Shown here piece by piece: positions 45,508 to 54,157 of a stretch of DNA of 64,000 nt. The notes beneath the pieces are model-generated. The model worked only from the letters and a program-made list of their open reading frames with translations. It searched no databases and was not told where the DNA came from. Numbering within the stretch: the stretch's first letter is position 1; each line of letters starts with the position of its first letter. The DNA is from Pararhizobium sp. (lineage in GTDB: Bacteria > Pseudomonadota > Alphaproteobacteria > Rhizobiales > Rhizobiaceae), in assembly GCA_017794825.1 (NCBI GenBank), contig CP051237.1:3616501-3680500 (forward strand). Direction: 5' to 3'. The position numbers were made by a program, and so were the translations under genes.

Positions 45508-45586
45508 GGAGCGTCCGGCGGTCGATTTGCCGATGGCGCCAGCTCCTTGAAACCTTCATCATCCAATTGAAACGGCCTCAAGGCCG
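45508..45586 (+). promoter_or_regulatory. Probable leu attenuator region
   Basis: After the leader stop, GGAGC (45508-45512) can pair with GCTCC (45542-45546) and CGGC/GCCG lie between them. A second hairpin, CGGCC-TCAA-GGCCG, occupies 45573-45586. No clear U-run is seen, so either the terminator is atypical or control acts on translation. The stretch up to leuA (45634) has no gene. Confidence 0.4.
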
Positions 45587-45634
45587 GTATGGCGACAGCC
45601 CGCGGGCCTCGCCTGAAGAGATCGAGAAACAGAC

Positions 45635-47353
45635 ATGACTATCGTACAGACAATCGGCGGAGCCGGTAAAAAGCAGTCCGGCATGCCGGACGCGTACCGA
45701 AAATATCAACCCTATCCCGCGGTCGGCCTCGACGACAGGACCTGGCCTTCCAAGCGCATCGAGAGCCCGCCGATCTGGTGTTCGGTGGACCTGCGAGACG
45801 GCAATCAGTCGCTCGTCAATCCGATGGGGCACGATCGCAAGTCGCGCATGTTCAAGCTGCTGCTGGACATGGGTTTCAAGGAAATCGAGATCGGCTTTCC
45901 TTCCGCCTCGCAGACCGACTTCGACTTTGCGCGCTGGTGCGTGGAGCAGGGGGGAGTGCCTGAAGACGTCTCCCTGCAGGTGCTGGTCCAATGCCGTCCC
46001 GAACTGATCACCCGGACCTTCGAGTCGCTGGAAGGCGCGCATCGGCCGATCGTGCATTTCTACAATTCGACCAGTGAACTGCAGCGTCGCGTGGTCTTCG
46101 CCAAGGACGTTGCGGGCATCAAGCAGATCGCCGTCGACGCCGCGAAGATGATCACGGACATGGCCGAAAAGGCCGGAGGCGGTTACCGGTTCCAGTATTC
46201 CCCGGAGAGTTTTACGGGCACCGAGCTGGAGGTTGCGCTGGAAATCTGCAACGCGGTGATCGAGGTCGTTCAGCCGACGCCGGACAACAAGCTCATCATC
46301 AATCTGCCTTCGACCGTCGAGATGTCGACGCCGAACATCTACGCCGACCAGATCGAATGGATGTGCCGTCAGCTCGACAATCGCGACAGCCTGATCGTGT
46401 CGCTCCACCCGCACAATGACCGAGGAACCGGCATTGCGGCCACGGAACTTGGCCTGATGGCTGGCGCCGACCGGGTCGAGGGAACGCTGTTCGGCAATGG
46501 CGAGCGCACCGGCAATGTCGATATCGTCACGCTGGCGCTGAACATGTACACGCAGGGCGTCGATCCGAAACTCGACTGTTCGCGGATCGAGCACATGAAG
46601 AGCGTCTACGAATACGCCAACCAGATGAAGATCCCGGAACGGCACCCTTACGTCGGCGAACTGGTCTACACGGCCTTTTCCGGCTCGCACCAGGACGCGA
46701 TCAACAAGGGCATGAAGGCGATCCGCTCCTCCAACAAGGAACTCTGGGAAGTGCCTTACCTGCCGATCGATCCGCAGGACGTGGGCCGCACCTATGAAGC
46801 GATCATCCGTATCAATTCGCAGTCCGGCAAGGGCGGTATCGCCTACGTGCTGCATGAGGATTACGGGCTCAACCTGCCGCGCGGCCTGCAGGTCGAGTTC
46901 CAGTCGGAAATCCAGCGCATCACCGACGAGGAGGGCGAGGAGCTTCCCTCACGGATGATCTACGACCGGTTCATGGACATATATGTCGATCAGCCGGAAG
47001 GACGGCTCAAATATGTCGATCACCACACTTACTCGTCCACTGAGACGAAAGGCGTTCGCGAGGTCGAGGCGGTTATCAACGACAACGGCGAAACCATGAA
47101 GATCAACGGGACCGGCAACGGTCCGATCGACGGTTTCGTCAACGCGCTGTCGCGCCACATCGGCATCGAACTGACTGTGGCCGACTACTCGGAACACTCC
47201 CTCCAGCACGGCGCCAACGCCTCGGCGATCTGCTACATGGAAATGGAGCATCCGGGCGGCAAGATCTTCGGGGTCGGCGTCAGCACGAACATCGTGGCGG
47301 CTTCCCTCGAGGCCGTCGTCTCGGCGGCGAACCGCCTTATCGCATCGAAATAG
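45635..47353 (+). CDS. leuA: 2-isopropylmalate synthase (LeuA2 type)
   Basis: The 572-residue enzyme condenses acetyl-CoA with 2-oxoisovalerate, the first committed step of leucine synthesis. The HMGL-like TIM barrel carries the metal/catalytic motif WCSVDLRDGNQSL, EIEIGFPSAS and HPHNDRGTGIAATELGL with GLFGNGERTGNVD-type ending (EGTLFGNGERTGNVDIV). The C-terminal leucine-feedback domain spans about 430-570. At this length and with the KYQPYPAVGLDDRTWP opening it belongs to the longer yeast/actinobacterial-like class. Preceded by the leucine leader. Confidence 0.95.
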   Translation: MTIVQTIGGAGKKQSGMPDAYRKYQPYPAVGLDDRTWPSKRIESPPIWCSVDLRDGNQSLVNPMGHDRKSRMFKLLLDMGFKEIEIGFPSASQTDFDFARWCVEQGGVPEDVSLQVLVQCRPELITRTFESLEGAHRPIVHFYNSTSELQRRVVFAKDVAGIKQIAVDAAKMITDMAEKAGGGYRFQYSPESFTGTELEVALEICNAVIEVVQPTPDNKLIINLPSTVEMSTPNIYADQIEWMCRQLDNRDSLIVSLHPHNDRGTGIAATELGLMAGADRVEGTLFGNGERTGNVDIVTLALNMYTQGVDPKLDCSRIEHMKSVYEYANQMKIPERHPYVGELVYTAFSGSHQDAINKGMKAIRSSNKELWEVPYLPIDPQDVGRTYEAIIRINSQSGKGGIAYVLHEDYGLNLPRGLQVEFQSEIQRITDEEGEELPSRMIYDRFMDIYVDQPEGRLKYVDHHTYSSTETKGVREVEAVINDNGETMKINGTGNGPIDGFVNALSRHIGIELTVADYSEHSLQHGANASAICYMEMEHPGGKIFGVGVSTNIVAASLEAVVSAANRLIASK

Positions 47354-47362
47354 CCGCCGACG

Positions 47363-48175
47363 GTGCCGGCTTTCGACGATCACAATATGACTGCGGACGG
47401 TCTTTATGCTCTTCAGAAGGGCGAAGGGGATCGCCCGCCGCTCGTTTTTCTGCATGGCTTTGCGGCCGGCTCCTTCGTCTGGTTGCGCCTTCAGGAGGCC
47501 TTGTCGGCCGACCGGAAGACGCTCGCCTATGATCTGCCAGGACATGGCGGATCGGCGTCGTCCTCCGGCGTGGGCGGCGGCGGCCGCATGGCGAAGGCGC
47601 TGATCGCCGATCTCGACCGGCGCGGCGTCGAGCGGGCGCATCTCGTCGGTCATTCCATGGGCGGGGCCGCGGCGGCGCTGGTCGCGGCGCGCCAGCCGCG
47701 GCGCGTTGCGTCCCTGACGCTGCTGGCGCCGGGCGGTTTCGGTTCGGAAATCAACCACCGGCTTCTCCGGCGCTACGCGCTCGCCGACAACGAACAGGAC
47801 CTGATCGCCTGTCTCGAGGAGATGTTCGGCTGGAACGCGACGATCCCTTGGCACTTCATTTCGCGCCTGACGGCGTTGCGCAAAACCGACGGCGCCGCCG
47901 ACAGGATTAGACAGATCATGCAGAGCATTTTCGTCGAGGATGACGCGGGCGTATCCCAGGGCGTCATACGTCGCGAAATGCTCGCCGCTCTCGACATGCC
48001 GGTCAAGGTGCTGTGGGGTACGCAGGACCGGGTGTTGCCGACGCGCCAGTCTCATCGCCTGCCGCCTCTGTTCGCCGCTCATGTCTTCGAGAACACCGGT
48101 CACATGCTGATCGAGGAACGTCCGGAAGAGGTCGAGATCCTGATCCGCCAGAACATCGCTTCTGTGGGCGATTAA
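47363..48175 (+). CDS. Alpha/beta-hydrolase fold protein
   Basis: The 270-residue protein has the oxyanion-hole motif LVFLHGFAAGS, the nucleophile elbow GHSMGG (Ser at about residue 97) and late acid and His positions in LWGTQDRVLP (Asp) and ENTGHMLIEERPEE (His). A helical cap lies at about 130-200. The order matches esterase/haloperoxidase-type hydrolases of wide specificity. It starts 9 nt after leuA at GTG 47363 (an ATG at 47387 is also possible) and may be co-transcribed with leuA without a functional link. Confidence 0.8.
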   Translation: MPAFDDHNMTADGLYALQKGEGDRPPLVFLHGFAAGSFVWLRLQEALSADRKTLAYDLPGHGGSASSSGVGGGGRMAKALIADLDRRGVERAHLVGHSMGGAAAALVAARQPRRVASLTLLAPGGFGSEINHRLLRRYALADNEQDLIACLEEMFGWNATIPWHFISRLTALRKTDGAADRIRQIMQSIFVEDDAGVSQGVIRREMLAALDMPVKVLWGTQDRVLPTRQSHRLPPLFAAHVFENTGHMLIEERPEEVEILIRQNIASVGD

Positions 48176-48256
48176 AATGGCGGCTTGCCCGCACGAAGGC
48201 GAAGTCCCATGTTATGGGTAACTCTACATTAACCATATCAGCAGGTTATTCGGCTC

Positions 48257-48901
48257 ATGAGCAACGATCCGGCTCCCCAGAACAAGAGGCATCTGTCCGA
48301 CGCCGTGCGCGAGGTCAAGATCGCGGCCGCCGAGAGGCAGGATGTCATCGTCGACATGAAGGAGGCGGATCGCGCCCGTCTCGAACTGCTCTACAACGAA
48401 CTCCAACCGGTTTTCGACGAGGTGTCGGAAGACGACGACCAGTTCGATTTTGCGTTGTCGTCAGGCGCGCAGCCGCGGCTGTGGATCGACGCCGTCGCTC
48501 ATGTCCATATGGGGCATGACCGTCGCACCTTCCGTTTCGTGCTCGATTCGCGCTACGGGCGCAGCGTGCTTGCCGAAGCCGACGATCTCATGAAGATGGC
48601 CGATCAGGTCACAATCTACATTGCCGAGCGCACGGTGGAACGCCAGCGCTTCCTGGCGGGCGACGATTTCAGACACTCAAGGCAGGCCGCTTCCGAACCG
48701 GTTTCACGGCCGCAACCTGCGCCGCCGCCGCAGGCCGCCGAAATGGCGGTCGCGCCTCAGCCGGCGGCGAAAAAGGACCACGCCAACACGTCCGGCGTTG
48801 CGGTCGGTCTTCTCTGGTTCATCATCGGAAGCCTGGTGACGCTGTTCGCGATGGGCGCCATTTTCTGGGGCGAAATCAGCCCGTCCATTGCAGGTTTCTG
48901 A
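48257..48901 (+). CDS. Uncharacterised tail-anchored membrane protein
   Basis: The 214-residue protein has a charged N-terminal domain of about 140 residues (helices, then VHMGHDRRTFRFVLDSRYGRSVLAEADDL), a Pro/Ala-rich linker (about 150-175) and a single C-terminal membrane helix (VGLLWFIIGSLVTLFAMGAIFW). Such layout suggests a cytoplasmic domain anchored to the membrane at its C-terminus. No named family recognised. It is convergent with the phosphoesterase gene, 5 nt away. Confidence 0.65.
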   Translation: MSNDPAPQNKRHLSDAVREVKIAAAERQDVIVDMKEADRARLELLYNELQPVFDEVSEDDDQFDFALSSGAQPRLWIDAVAHVHMGHDRRTFRFVLDSRYGRSVLAEADDLMKMADQVTIYIAERTVERQRFLAGDDFRHSRQAASEPVSRPQPAPPPQAAEMAVAPQPAAKKDHANTSGVAVGLLWFIIGSLVTLFAMGAIFWGEISPSIAGF

Positions 48902-48906
48902 AACAT

Positions 48907-49821
48907 CTAGACCTTCAAGTGCAGGTCGATCGCATCGGAAAGCACAACGTCCTCGCCCGTCCGGTCCAGCCTGTGACGCGCAACATTGCACCTCCAGTCG
49001 CCATCCGCGCCGTCGATCGAAATTAAATTGTAGCCTGCGGCGGGTCGACGTCCGGAGGGGCCTTCACTGGCTGAAGGCACGCCCAGGACGGGAACCGTTT
49101 TCGCCTTGCCCATGATCCGGTGCAGCGTGTCGAGGTGGGTGTGACCATGCAGGACGAGTTCGGCGCCCTCATCGGCGACGACGGCCTGGAACCTGCTAAT
49201 GCCGTGCATGCGCTTGTGCCAGGCCGCCGCGTTGTTGACCGGCGGGTGGTGGATGAGGATGATCCGGAACAGGCCTTCTTCTCGCGTCTGCTTCAACAGC
49301 GCCCGCAGGCGCCGGGCCTCGGTCTCGTCGAACATCCCCGTCGCCATGAAGGGCAGGGTGGCGTTGGCGGTCGACACGCCGATCAGCGCGACCGGACCGC
49401 GACGGCGCAGATAGGGAAATGACTTTACTGTCAAGGGCCTTTGCGAAACATCGTCGCCGGCCATGTAATCCGCCCAGGCGGAGCAAATTTTACGAAAGGT
49501 GCCGGGCACATAGGCGTCGTGATTGCCGGGCACCAGAGACGTCGAGTCCGATTCGCCTGCGGCCTTCAGCCATGCCGTCGCCGTTTCGATCTCGATATCG
49601 GTCGACAGGTTCACCAGATCTCCGGTGATGGCCAAGTGATCCGGCGCCTGGGCGAAAATGTCTTCCATAAGGATGGTCAGCGCGTCGCTGGCGTGATGCT
49701 TCCGGCGATTGCGATGCCAGTTCACATAGCCGGTGATGCGCTTGGATGCGAGTTGCCTGAGTGTTACCTTCGGGAGCGGTCCAAGATGGATGTCGGAGAT
49801 ATGGGCGAGACGAAACATCAT
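48907..49821 (-). CDS. Calcineurin-like metallophosphoesterase
   Basis: The 304-residue enzyme shows all five metal motifs: D-x-H (ISDIHLG), GD (ITGDLVN), GNH (VPGNHDAY), H (LIHHPP) and GHxH (LHGHTHLD). This is the two-metal phosphodiesterase/phosphatase superfamily. A non-exported 3',5'-cyclic-nucleotide or lipid-linked substrate is possible; the sequence resembles cytoplasmic CpdA-like enzymes in size and order. ATG 49821. It is divergent from the NUDIX gene by 26 nt. Confidence 0.85.
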   Translation of the reverse strand: MMFRLAHISDIHLGPLPKVTLRQLASKRITGYVNWHRNRRKHHASDALTILMEDIFAQAPDHLAITGDLVNLSTDIEIETATAWLKAAGESDSTSLVPGNHDAYVPGTFRKICSAWADYMAGDDVSQRPLTVKSFPYLRRRGPVALIGVSTANATLPFMATGMFDETEARRLRALLKQTREEGLFRIILIHHPPVNNAAAWHKRMHGISRFQAVVADEGAELVLHGHTHLDTLHRIMGKAKTVPVLGVPSASEGPSGRRPAAGYNLISIDGADGDWRCNVARHRLDRTGEDVVLSDAIDLHLKV

Positions 49822-49847
49822 CAGACCATAGAGAGAGTTGGGGTCAA

Positions 49848-50294
49848 ATGCTCGTCCGAATTTTGCATCTTTTTCATATTCTCAATCGTCCCATGACGCT
49901 TGGCGTTCGCGCCGCCGCCTTCGACGCGGAAGGAAAGGTGTTTCTGGTCAGGCACACCTATATCGGCGGCTGGTATCTGCCGGGCGGCGGCGTCGATGCG
50001 GGAGAAAGCGTCTATGAGGCGCTCGAGCGGGAACTCGCGGAAGAAGGAAACCTCGCGATCGGCGACGCCGCCGAGCTGTTCGGATTCTATTTCAACCGCA
50101 ACGCCAGCCGCCGCGATCACGTGGCGCTGTTCGTATGCAGGAATGTCTCGCAGACATCCGCGCTGAAAGGCAACGCCGAAATCGCGGAGGCCGGCTTTTT
50201 CGATATCGCCGCGTTGCCGGACAACACCACGGACGCGACCCGGAGACGCCTCGCCGAGCTGCTGGAAAGTCAACCCTTGTCGCGTTACTGGTAG
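49848..50294 (+). CDS. NUDIX hydrolase
   Basis: The 148-residue protein has one NUDIX domain. The box reads GGGVDAGESVYEALERELAEEGNL; the REL-x-EE core with metal-binding glutamates is present, but the final Gly is displaced by one position (EEGN instead of EExG). Preceding WYLPGGG is standard. Substrate unknown; probably a nucleotide-type pyrophosphate. ATG 49848 is used rather than an earlier in-frame start that would overlap the divergent gene. Confidence 0.82.
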   Translation: MLVRILHLFHILNRPMTLGVRAAAFDAEGKVFLVRHTYIGGWYLPGGGVDAGESVYEALERELAEEGNLAIGDAAELFGFYFNRNASRRDHVALFVCRNVSQTSALKGNAEIAEAGFFDIAALPDNTTDATRRRLAELLESQPLSRYW

Positions 50295-50297
50295 CGG

Positions 50298-51281
50298 TCA
50301 AAGACGGTCGCGATCGTGCGGGGCGCCGTAGTCGAGGTCGGGCCCCTTGGGCACGATGCCTGTCGGATTGATGCTCTCGTGGCTGCCGTAATAGTGTTTC
50401 TTGATGTGATTGAGGTCCAGGGTCTCGGCGACGCCCGGCATCTGATAGAGTTCGCGCATATAGCCAGAGAGCGCTGGATAGTCGGCGATGCGCTTGCGAT
50501 TGCACTTGAAGTGCCCGACATAGACCGGGTCGAAACGCACAAGCGTCGTGAAAAGCCGCCAGTCGGCTTCGGTCAGCGTTCCGCCGAGAAGGTAGCGGTT
50601 GGTCGCAAGCCGCTCTTCGAGTGCATCGAGTTCCGCGAACAGGGCGTCGAAGGCTTCCTCGTAGGCCTCCTGGCTGGTCGCGAAGCCGCACTTGTAGACG
50701 CCGTTATTGACGTTGTCGTAGATCGGCTGGTTGATCGCGTCGATCTCGTCCCTCAGCGCTTCCGGGTAGAAATCGAGATCGCGGTCGACGCCATTGACGC
50801 CGTCGAAGGCGCTGTTGAACATGCGGATGATTTCCGAGGATTCATTGGAGACGACCGTTCCTGTCTTCTTGTCCCAAAGGACCGGCACGGTCACTCTGCC
50901 CGTGTAGTGTGGATCAGCCATCACATAGACTTGCCAGAGCTTCTCGAAGCCATGGATGTGATCTTCCGTTCCGCCCTCCCGGCCGCGGAACTCCCAGCCG
51001 TTCTTTCCCATGTGATAGTCGACGATCGAAAGGCCGATCGCATTTTCGAGGCCTTTCAGACGACGGAATATCAGCGTGCGATGCGCCCAGGGGCAGGCGA
51101 GGGAGACATAGAGGTGATAGCGACCGGCCTCTGCCGCAAAGCCGCCGTCGCCGCTCGGTCCGGGGCTTCCATCAGCTGTCACCCAGTTGCGAAAGCTCGA
51201 ATCCGATCGCTTGAAACGACCGCCTGTCTCGCTCGTGTCATACCAGACGTCTTTCCACTTGCCGTCGACCAGCTTGCCCAT
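50298..51281 (-). CDS. yqjG: Glutathionyl-hydroquinone reductase (YqjG/ECM4 type)
   Basis: The 327-residue Xi-class glutathione transferase reduces glutathionyl-hydroquinones. The catalytic Cys lies in YVSLACPWAHRTLI (about residue 63), TVPVLWDKKTGTVVSNESSEIIRMFN (two runs) is the glutathione site and the C-terminal domain has LTEADWRLFTTLVRFDPVYVGHFKCNRKRI. All are diagnostic. The length matches E. coli YqjG (328). Convergent with the NUDIX gene, 3 nt away. Confidence 0.93.
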   Translation of the reverse strand: MGKLVDGKWKDVWYDTSETGGRFKRSDSSFRNWVTADGSPGPSGDGGFAAEAGRYHLYVSLACPWAHRTLIFRRLKGLENAIGLSIVDYHMGKNGWEFRGREGGTEDHIHGFEKLWQVYVMADPHYTGRVTVPVLWDKKTGTVVSNESSEIIRMFNSAFDGVNGVDRDLDFYPEALRDEIDAINQPIYDNVNNGVYKCGFATSQEAYEEAFDALFAELDALEERLATNRYLLGGTLTEADWRLFTTLVRFDPVYVGHFKCNRKRIADYPALSGYMRELYQMPGVAETLDLNHIKKHYYGSHESINPTGIVPKGPDLDYGAPHDRDRL

Positions 51282-51433
51282 GTCATCACTCCATTTTCAA
51301 ACTCACATAGCGTCTTAACACCCGGAGACGAAGACCGTTCGGTTGAACAGTCTGTTCTTATGGTCTTTGAAGTTCACAAGGCGTTGACGTCTGCCGTTTA
51401 GTGATATTTCGAAACGTCCATTGGAGACCACGC

Positions 51434-52009
51434 ATGGCCAACGACATATTCCGCATCCGGGAGCGAACGGTTCTGTCCGACGACTGGGGCGTTCTTACGC
51501 GCTACGATATTGAGCTGAAGACCCGTTCCGGCGCATGGCAGGCCCAGCGACGGGAAGCCTATGACCGGGGCAACGGCGTGGCCTGCCTGCTTCATGATCC
51601 GGAAGGCGGAACCGTGCTTCTCATTCGGCAGTTCCGCCTGCCGGCGGCCGTCAACGGCCATGACGGAATGATGATCGAGGTTCCGGCCGGCATGCTCGAC
51701 GGGGCTGATCCAAAGCAGCGGATGCGCGAGGAGCTCGAGGAGGAAACCGGCTACCGCGTGTCCGAACTCGACCATCTTTTCGACGTTTATATGAGCCCGG
51801 GATCGGTGACGGAATTCCTGTCGTTCTACAAGGGAACCTACGATCGATCGCAAAGGGCTTCACAGGGTGGAGGAAACGCGGAAGAGGGAGAGGACATCGA
51901 GGTGTTGCACGTTCCGCTTGAAGAGGCGCTCGCCATGATGCGAACCGGGGAGATCTGCGACGCCAAGACGATCATGCTGATCCAGCGCCTGGCTCTTGAA
52001 TTGCGCTGA
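51434..52009 (+). CDS. nudK: GDP-mannose pyrophosphatase NudK-like NUDIX hydrolase
   Basis: The 191-residue protein aligns over its whole length with E. coli NudK: ILSDNYF-type VLSDDWGVLTRYDIEL, REAYDRGNGVACLLHDP, VLLIRQFRLPAAVNG, YMSPGSVTEFLSFY, GGGNAEEGEDIEVLHVP and TGEICDAKTIMLI. The NUDIX box is AGMLDGADPKQRMREELEEETGY. Length is also equal (191). It hydrolyses GDP-mannose to GMP and mannose-1-phosphate. ATG 51434 has GGAG 9 nt upstream. Divergent from the yqjG gene. Confidence 0.9.
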   Translation: MANDIFRIRERTVLSDDWGVLTRYDIELKTRSGAWQAQRREAYDRGNGVACLLHDPEGGTVLLIRQFRLPAAVNGHDGMMIEVPAGMLDGADPKQRMREELEEETGYRVSELDHLFDVYMSPGSVTEFLSFYKGTYDRSQRASQGGGNAEEGEDIEVLHVPLEEALAMMRTGEICDAKTIMLIQRLALELR

Positions 52010-52203
52010 TCCGGTTCGGCTCGGGAAACGGCGCTCTCGCCGCATATTCACTTGCATGGCGCGGCGTGTTCGTGCTATCCGCCCCGGACCCAAGAAAGGA
52101 TGCGAGATGCACAACCCGGGACAACTGCGACGAAGCTGATAACGCGCTGCCGACAGGCAGACGGCCGTCCATTGTCTTTTCAATTCACATATCCGGGTTC
52201 GCC

Positions 52204-52746
52204 ATGTCCGCTCTCAATCCTGTCTATCTGACCGAAGACCCCACCCACAACGACGTCATCAATTTCATCAATGAAGAAGCGTTTGGTCCAGGCCGTCTGA
52301 CGCGCGCTGCGGAGCGCGTCCGGGAGCAAGGCCTGCATGACAGGTCGCTGTCTTTCGTCGCCACGGTGGATGGAGAGGTCATCGCCTCGGTGCGCCTGAC
52401 GCCGGTGATGGCCGGAGACGCCGTGGGACATATGCTTGGACCGCTCGCCGTGCGGCCGTCGCACAAGAATCTGGGAATCGGCCGCGAGCTGGTGCGGATT
52501 TCAGTGCTCGCCGCAAAGACCAAGGGAAGCGAGGCCGTGATCCTTGTCGGCGACCCGCCCTATTACAATCCGCTCGGTTTCAGGCCGGTGACGGCGCGGC
52601 TGGACTTTCCGGGCCCCGTTGACCGGGCGCGCATTCTCGTGGCGACAGATCACGAGGACATCCAGGAGCGGTTGAACGGACCGATCCGGTGGCGCGAAGA
52701 TCCGGTCGCCGAAGCCTTTGAACTCATGGTCCAGAAGACCGCCTGA
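52204..52746 (+). CDS. GNAT-family N-acetyltransferase (YhbS-like)
   Basis: The 180-residue protein has the acetyl-CoA loop LAVRPSHKNLGIGRELVRISV and the YhbS-like strand AVILVGDPPYYNPLGFRPV. The opening NFINEEAFGPGRLTRAAERVRE fits the same group. The acceptor is unknown. ATG 52204 is used because upstream in-frame sequence is non-family. An IS630 element begins 53 nt after its stop. Confidence 0.85.
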   Translation: MSALNPVYLTEDPTHNDVINFINEEAFGPGRLTRAAERVREQGLHDRSLSFVATVDGEVIASVRLTPVMAGDAVGHMLGPLAVRPSHKNLGIGRELVRISVLAAKTKGSEAVILVGDPPYYNPLGFRPVTARLDFPGPVDRARILVATDHEDIQERLNGPIRWREDPVAEAFELMVQKTA

Positions 52747-52861
52747 TCAGCGCGCAACTGACCCAAGACTTACAATTTTACAATTAAAACAAGAAGTTAG
52801 AGCGATTCTGCCCTTGACTGAATCAATAGGGATTCCCTTTTTCGGATGTTTGTGATTCAAG

Positions 52862-53251
52862 ATGCTGGCTGGGACAGGAGGCCAGCATCTGATGACACGA
52901 CCTCTTTCTATGGATCTTCGTGAGCGGGTTGTTGCGGCGGTTGCGGCGGGCGAAAGCTGCCGTGCAGTTGCGACCCGATTTGGCGTTGCTGTTTCGTCCG
53001 TCGTCAAATGGTCGCAACGCTATCGCGCGACCGGCTCGGTTGCGCCTGGCAAGATGGGCGGCCATCGCAAGCACATTCTGGAGCCGCACCGGGCCTTTAT
53101 CGTAGAGGCTATCAACCAGACGCCACATCTGACACTGCATGGGTTGAAGGCGCAACTGGCGGCCCGCGGCGTGACAGTATCGCACGATACAGTGTGGCGG
53201 TTCCTGCGCCGGGAAGGATTTCGGTTCAAAAAAAACTCTATTCGCTCTTGA
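52862..53251 (+). CDS. IS630 transposase, N-terminal reading frame
   Basis: The 129-residue frame holds the helix-turn-helix DNA-binding region: SMDLRERVVAAVAAGESCRAVATRFGVAVSSVVKWSQRYRATG (read as two helices) and the linker ISHDTVWRFLRREGF-type VSHDTVWRFLRREGFRFKK. It ends shortly after an A8 tract at 53228-53235, where the second frame can be joined by a +1 or -2 shift. Family transposases are a single chain or a frameshift product, so this part alone would bind ends without cutting. Confidence 0.85.
   Translation: MLAGTGGQHLMTRPLSMDLRERVVAAVAAGESCRAVATRFGVAVSSVVKWSQRYRATGSVAPGKMGGHRKHILEPHRAFIVEAINQTPHLTLHGLKAQLAARGVTVSHDTVWRFLRREGFRFKKNSIRS
53228..53235 (+). other. A8 slippery tract joining transposase frames
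   Basis: Eight A residues lie at the frame junction. Loss of one A in RNA or DNA would read FRFKKTLFALEQARADIARR continuously into the catalytic frame. It may be a programmed slippage site or an inactivating one-base insertion. Confidence 0.6.
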
Positions 53252-53324
53252 GCAGGCGCGCGCCGATATCGCACGACGACGACAGCGATGGCGCTCCTTC
53301 CAGGCCAACCTCGATCCACGTCAG

Positions 53325-53840
53325 TTGGTCTTTATCGATGAAACCTGGATCAAGACGAATATGACCCCCTTGCGCGGCTGGGCAGACAAAGGCAAACGAC
53401 TGCGCAGCTTTGCGCCGCACGGTCACTGGCGTACGATGACCTTCCTTGGAGCACTGCGGTGTGATGGTCTTGCCGCTCCTTGCGTCTTCGACGGGCCAAT
53501 CAACGGCCAAAGTTTCCGCGCCTATGTGGAGCAGATCCTGCTGCCGACGCTGAAACCCGGCGATATCGTCATTATGGACAACCTTGGCTCTCACAAGGCC
53601 GCAATCATTCGTCAATTGATCAAAGCGGCAGGAGCTCGGCTTTGGTTTCTCCCACCCTATTCACCAGATCTCAATCCCATCGAGCAGACCTTCGCAAAGA
53701 TCAAGCACTGGATGAGAATGGCCCAAAAGCGCACCATCGAGGATACATGGAGGCACATCGGAAGTCTTATCCACACCATTACTCCCAATGAATGTGCAAA
53801 CTATCTCAACAACGCAGGATATGCTTCCGTGAAAACCTGA
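53325..53840 (+). CDS. IS630 transposase, catalytic DDE reading frame
   Basis: The 171-residue frame carries the DDE catalytic domain: first Asp in LVFIDETWIKTNM, second Asp in DIVIMDNLGSHKA and third Glu in PPYSPDLNPIEQTFAKIKHW. These are all the residues required for strand transfer. In-frame coding actually begins near 53235 (KTLFALEQARADIARRRQRW) without its own start, so production depends on the A8 tract. The domain itself is intact with no stop. Confidence 0.88.
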   Translation: MVFIDETWIKTNMTPLRGWADKGKRLRSFAPHGHWRTMTFLGALRCDGLAAPCVFDGPINGQSFRAYVEQILLPTLKPGDIVIMDNLGSHKAAIIRQLIKAAGARLWFLPPYSPDLNPIEQTFAKIKHWMRMAQKRTIEDTWRHIGSLIHTITPNECANYLNNAGYASVKT

Positions 53841-53866
53841 AACGCACTAGGTTAATATCCACCAGT

Positions 53867-54126
53867 CTTGTTTCTGGATTGGCAACGGGTTCGGTCAATT
53901 CTGGCTTTGTTTCGGGAATTGGCCGATTTGCCCATTCAGGACGATCTGGCTTTGTTTCGGGAATCGGACAATCGTCCCTCTCGGGACAATCTGGGTTTGT
54001 TTCGGGAATCTGCGTTTTTCGATGTCCTGACGCGTGATCCGACTGCGACGAGACAGTTTTCTCGAACAATTACACATAGCACAATTGGCCGGAAATTGCA
54101 GCCGGAAAGTTCCGGCTTTGTTCCCG
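53867..54126. repeat. Degenerate 45-bp tandem repeat beside the IS630 element
   Basis: Copies start at 53901, 53946 and 53991, exactly 45 bp apart. The first two agree over their whole length and share CTGGCTTTGTTTCGGGAAT; the third keeps its first 19 bp with one change. A decayed copy lies before them (about 53867-53900) and the core CGGCTTTGTTCCCGG recurs near 54113-54126. In translation this gives 15-residue repeats on both strands (LALFRE... and PETKPD...), but no credible gene. The 53850-54157 stretch, between IS630 and the membrane-protein gene, holds nothing else. Confidence 0.75.
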
Positions 54127-54157
54127 GTCCGCGAGTGTCTACGTTTCGGGAGCGGGG

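Larger units (their letters stand above)
52800..53847 (+). mobile_element. IS630-family insertion sequence
   Basis: The 1048-bp element is flanked by TA (52798-52799 and 53848-53849), the duplicated target of IS630/Tc1 elements. Short imperfect terminal repeats are GAGCGATTCT (left) and GTGCGTTTCA (right, reverse complement), 7 of 10 matching. Inside are two transposase reading frames in series. The edges are my inference from TA and repeat positions. Nothing else is carried. Confidence 0.8.

Noticed and set aside
53901..54035. 45-bp repeats as a CRISPR array
   Set aside because: The repeated part is continuous, there is no alternation of a constant repeat with unique spacers of similar size, and no cas gene is near.
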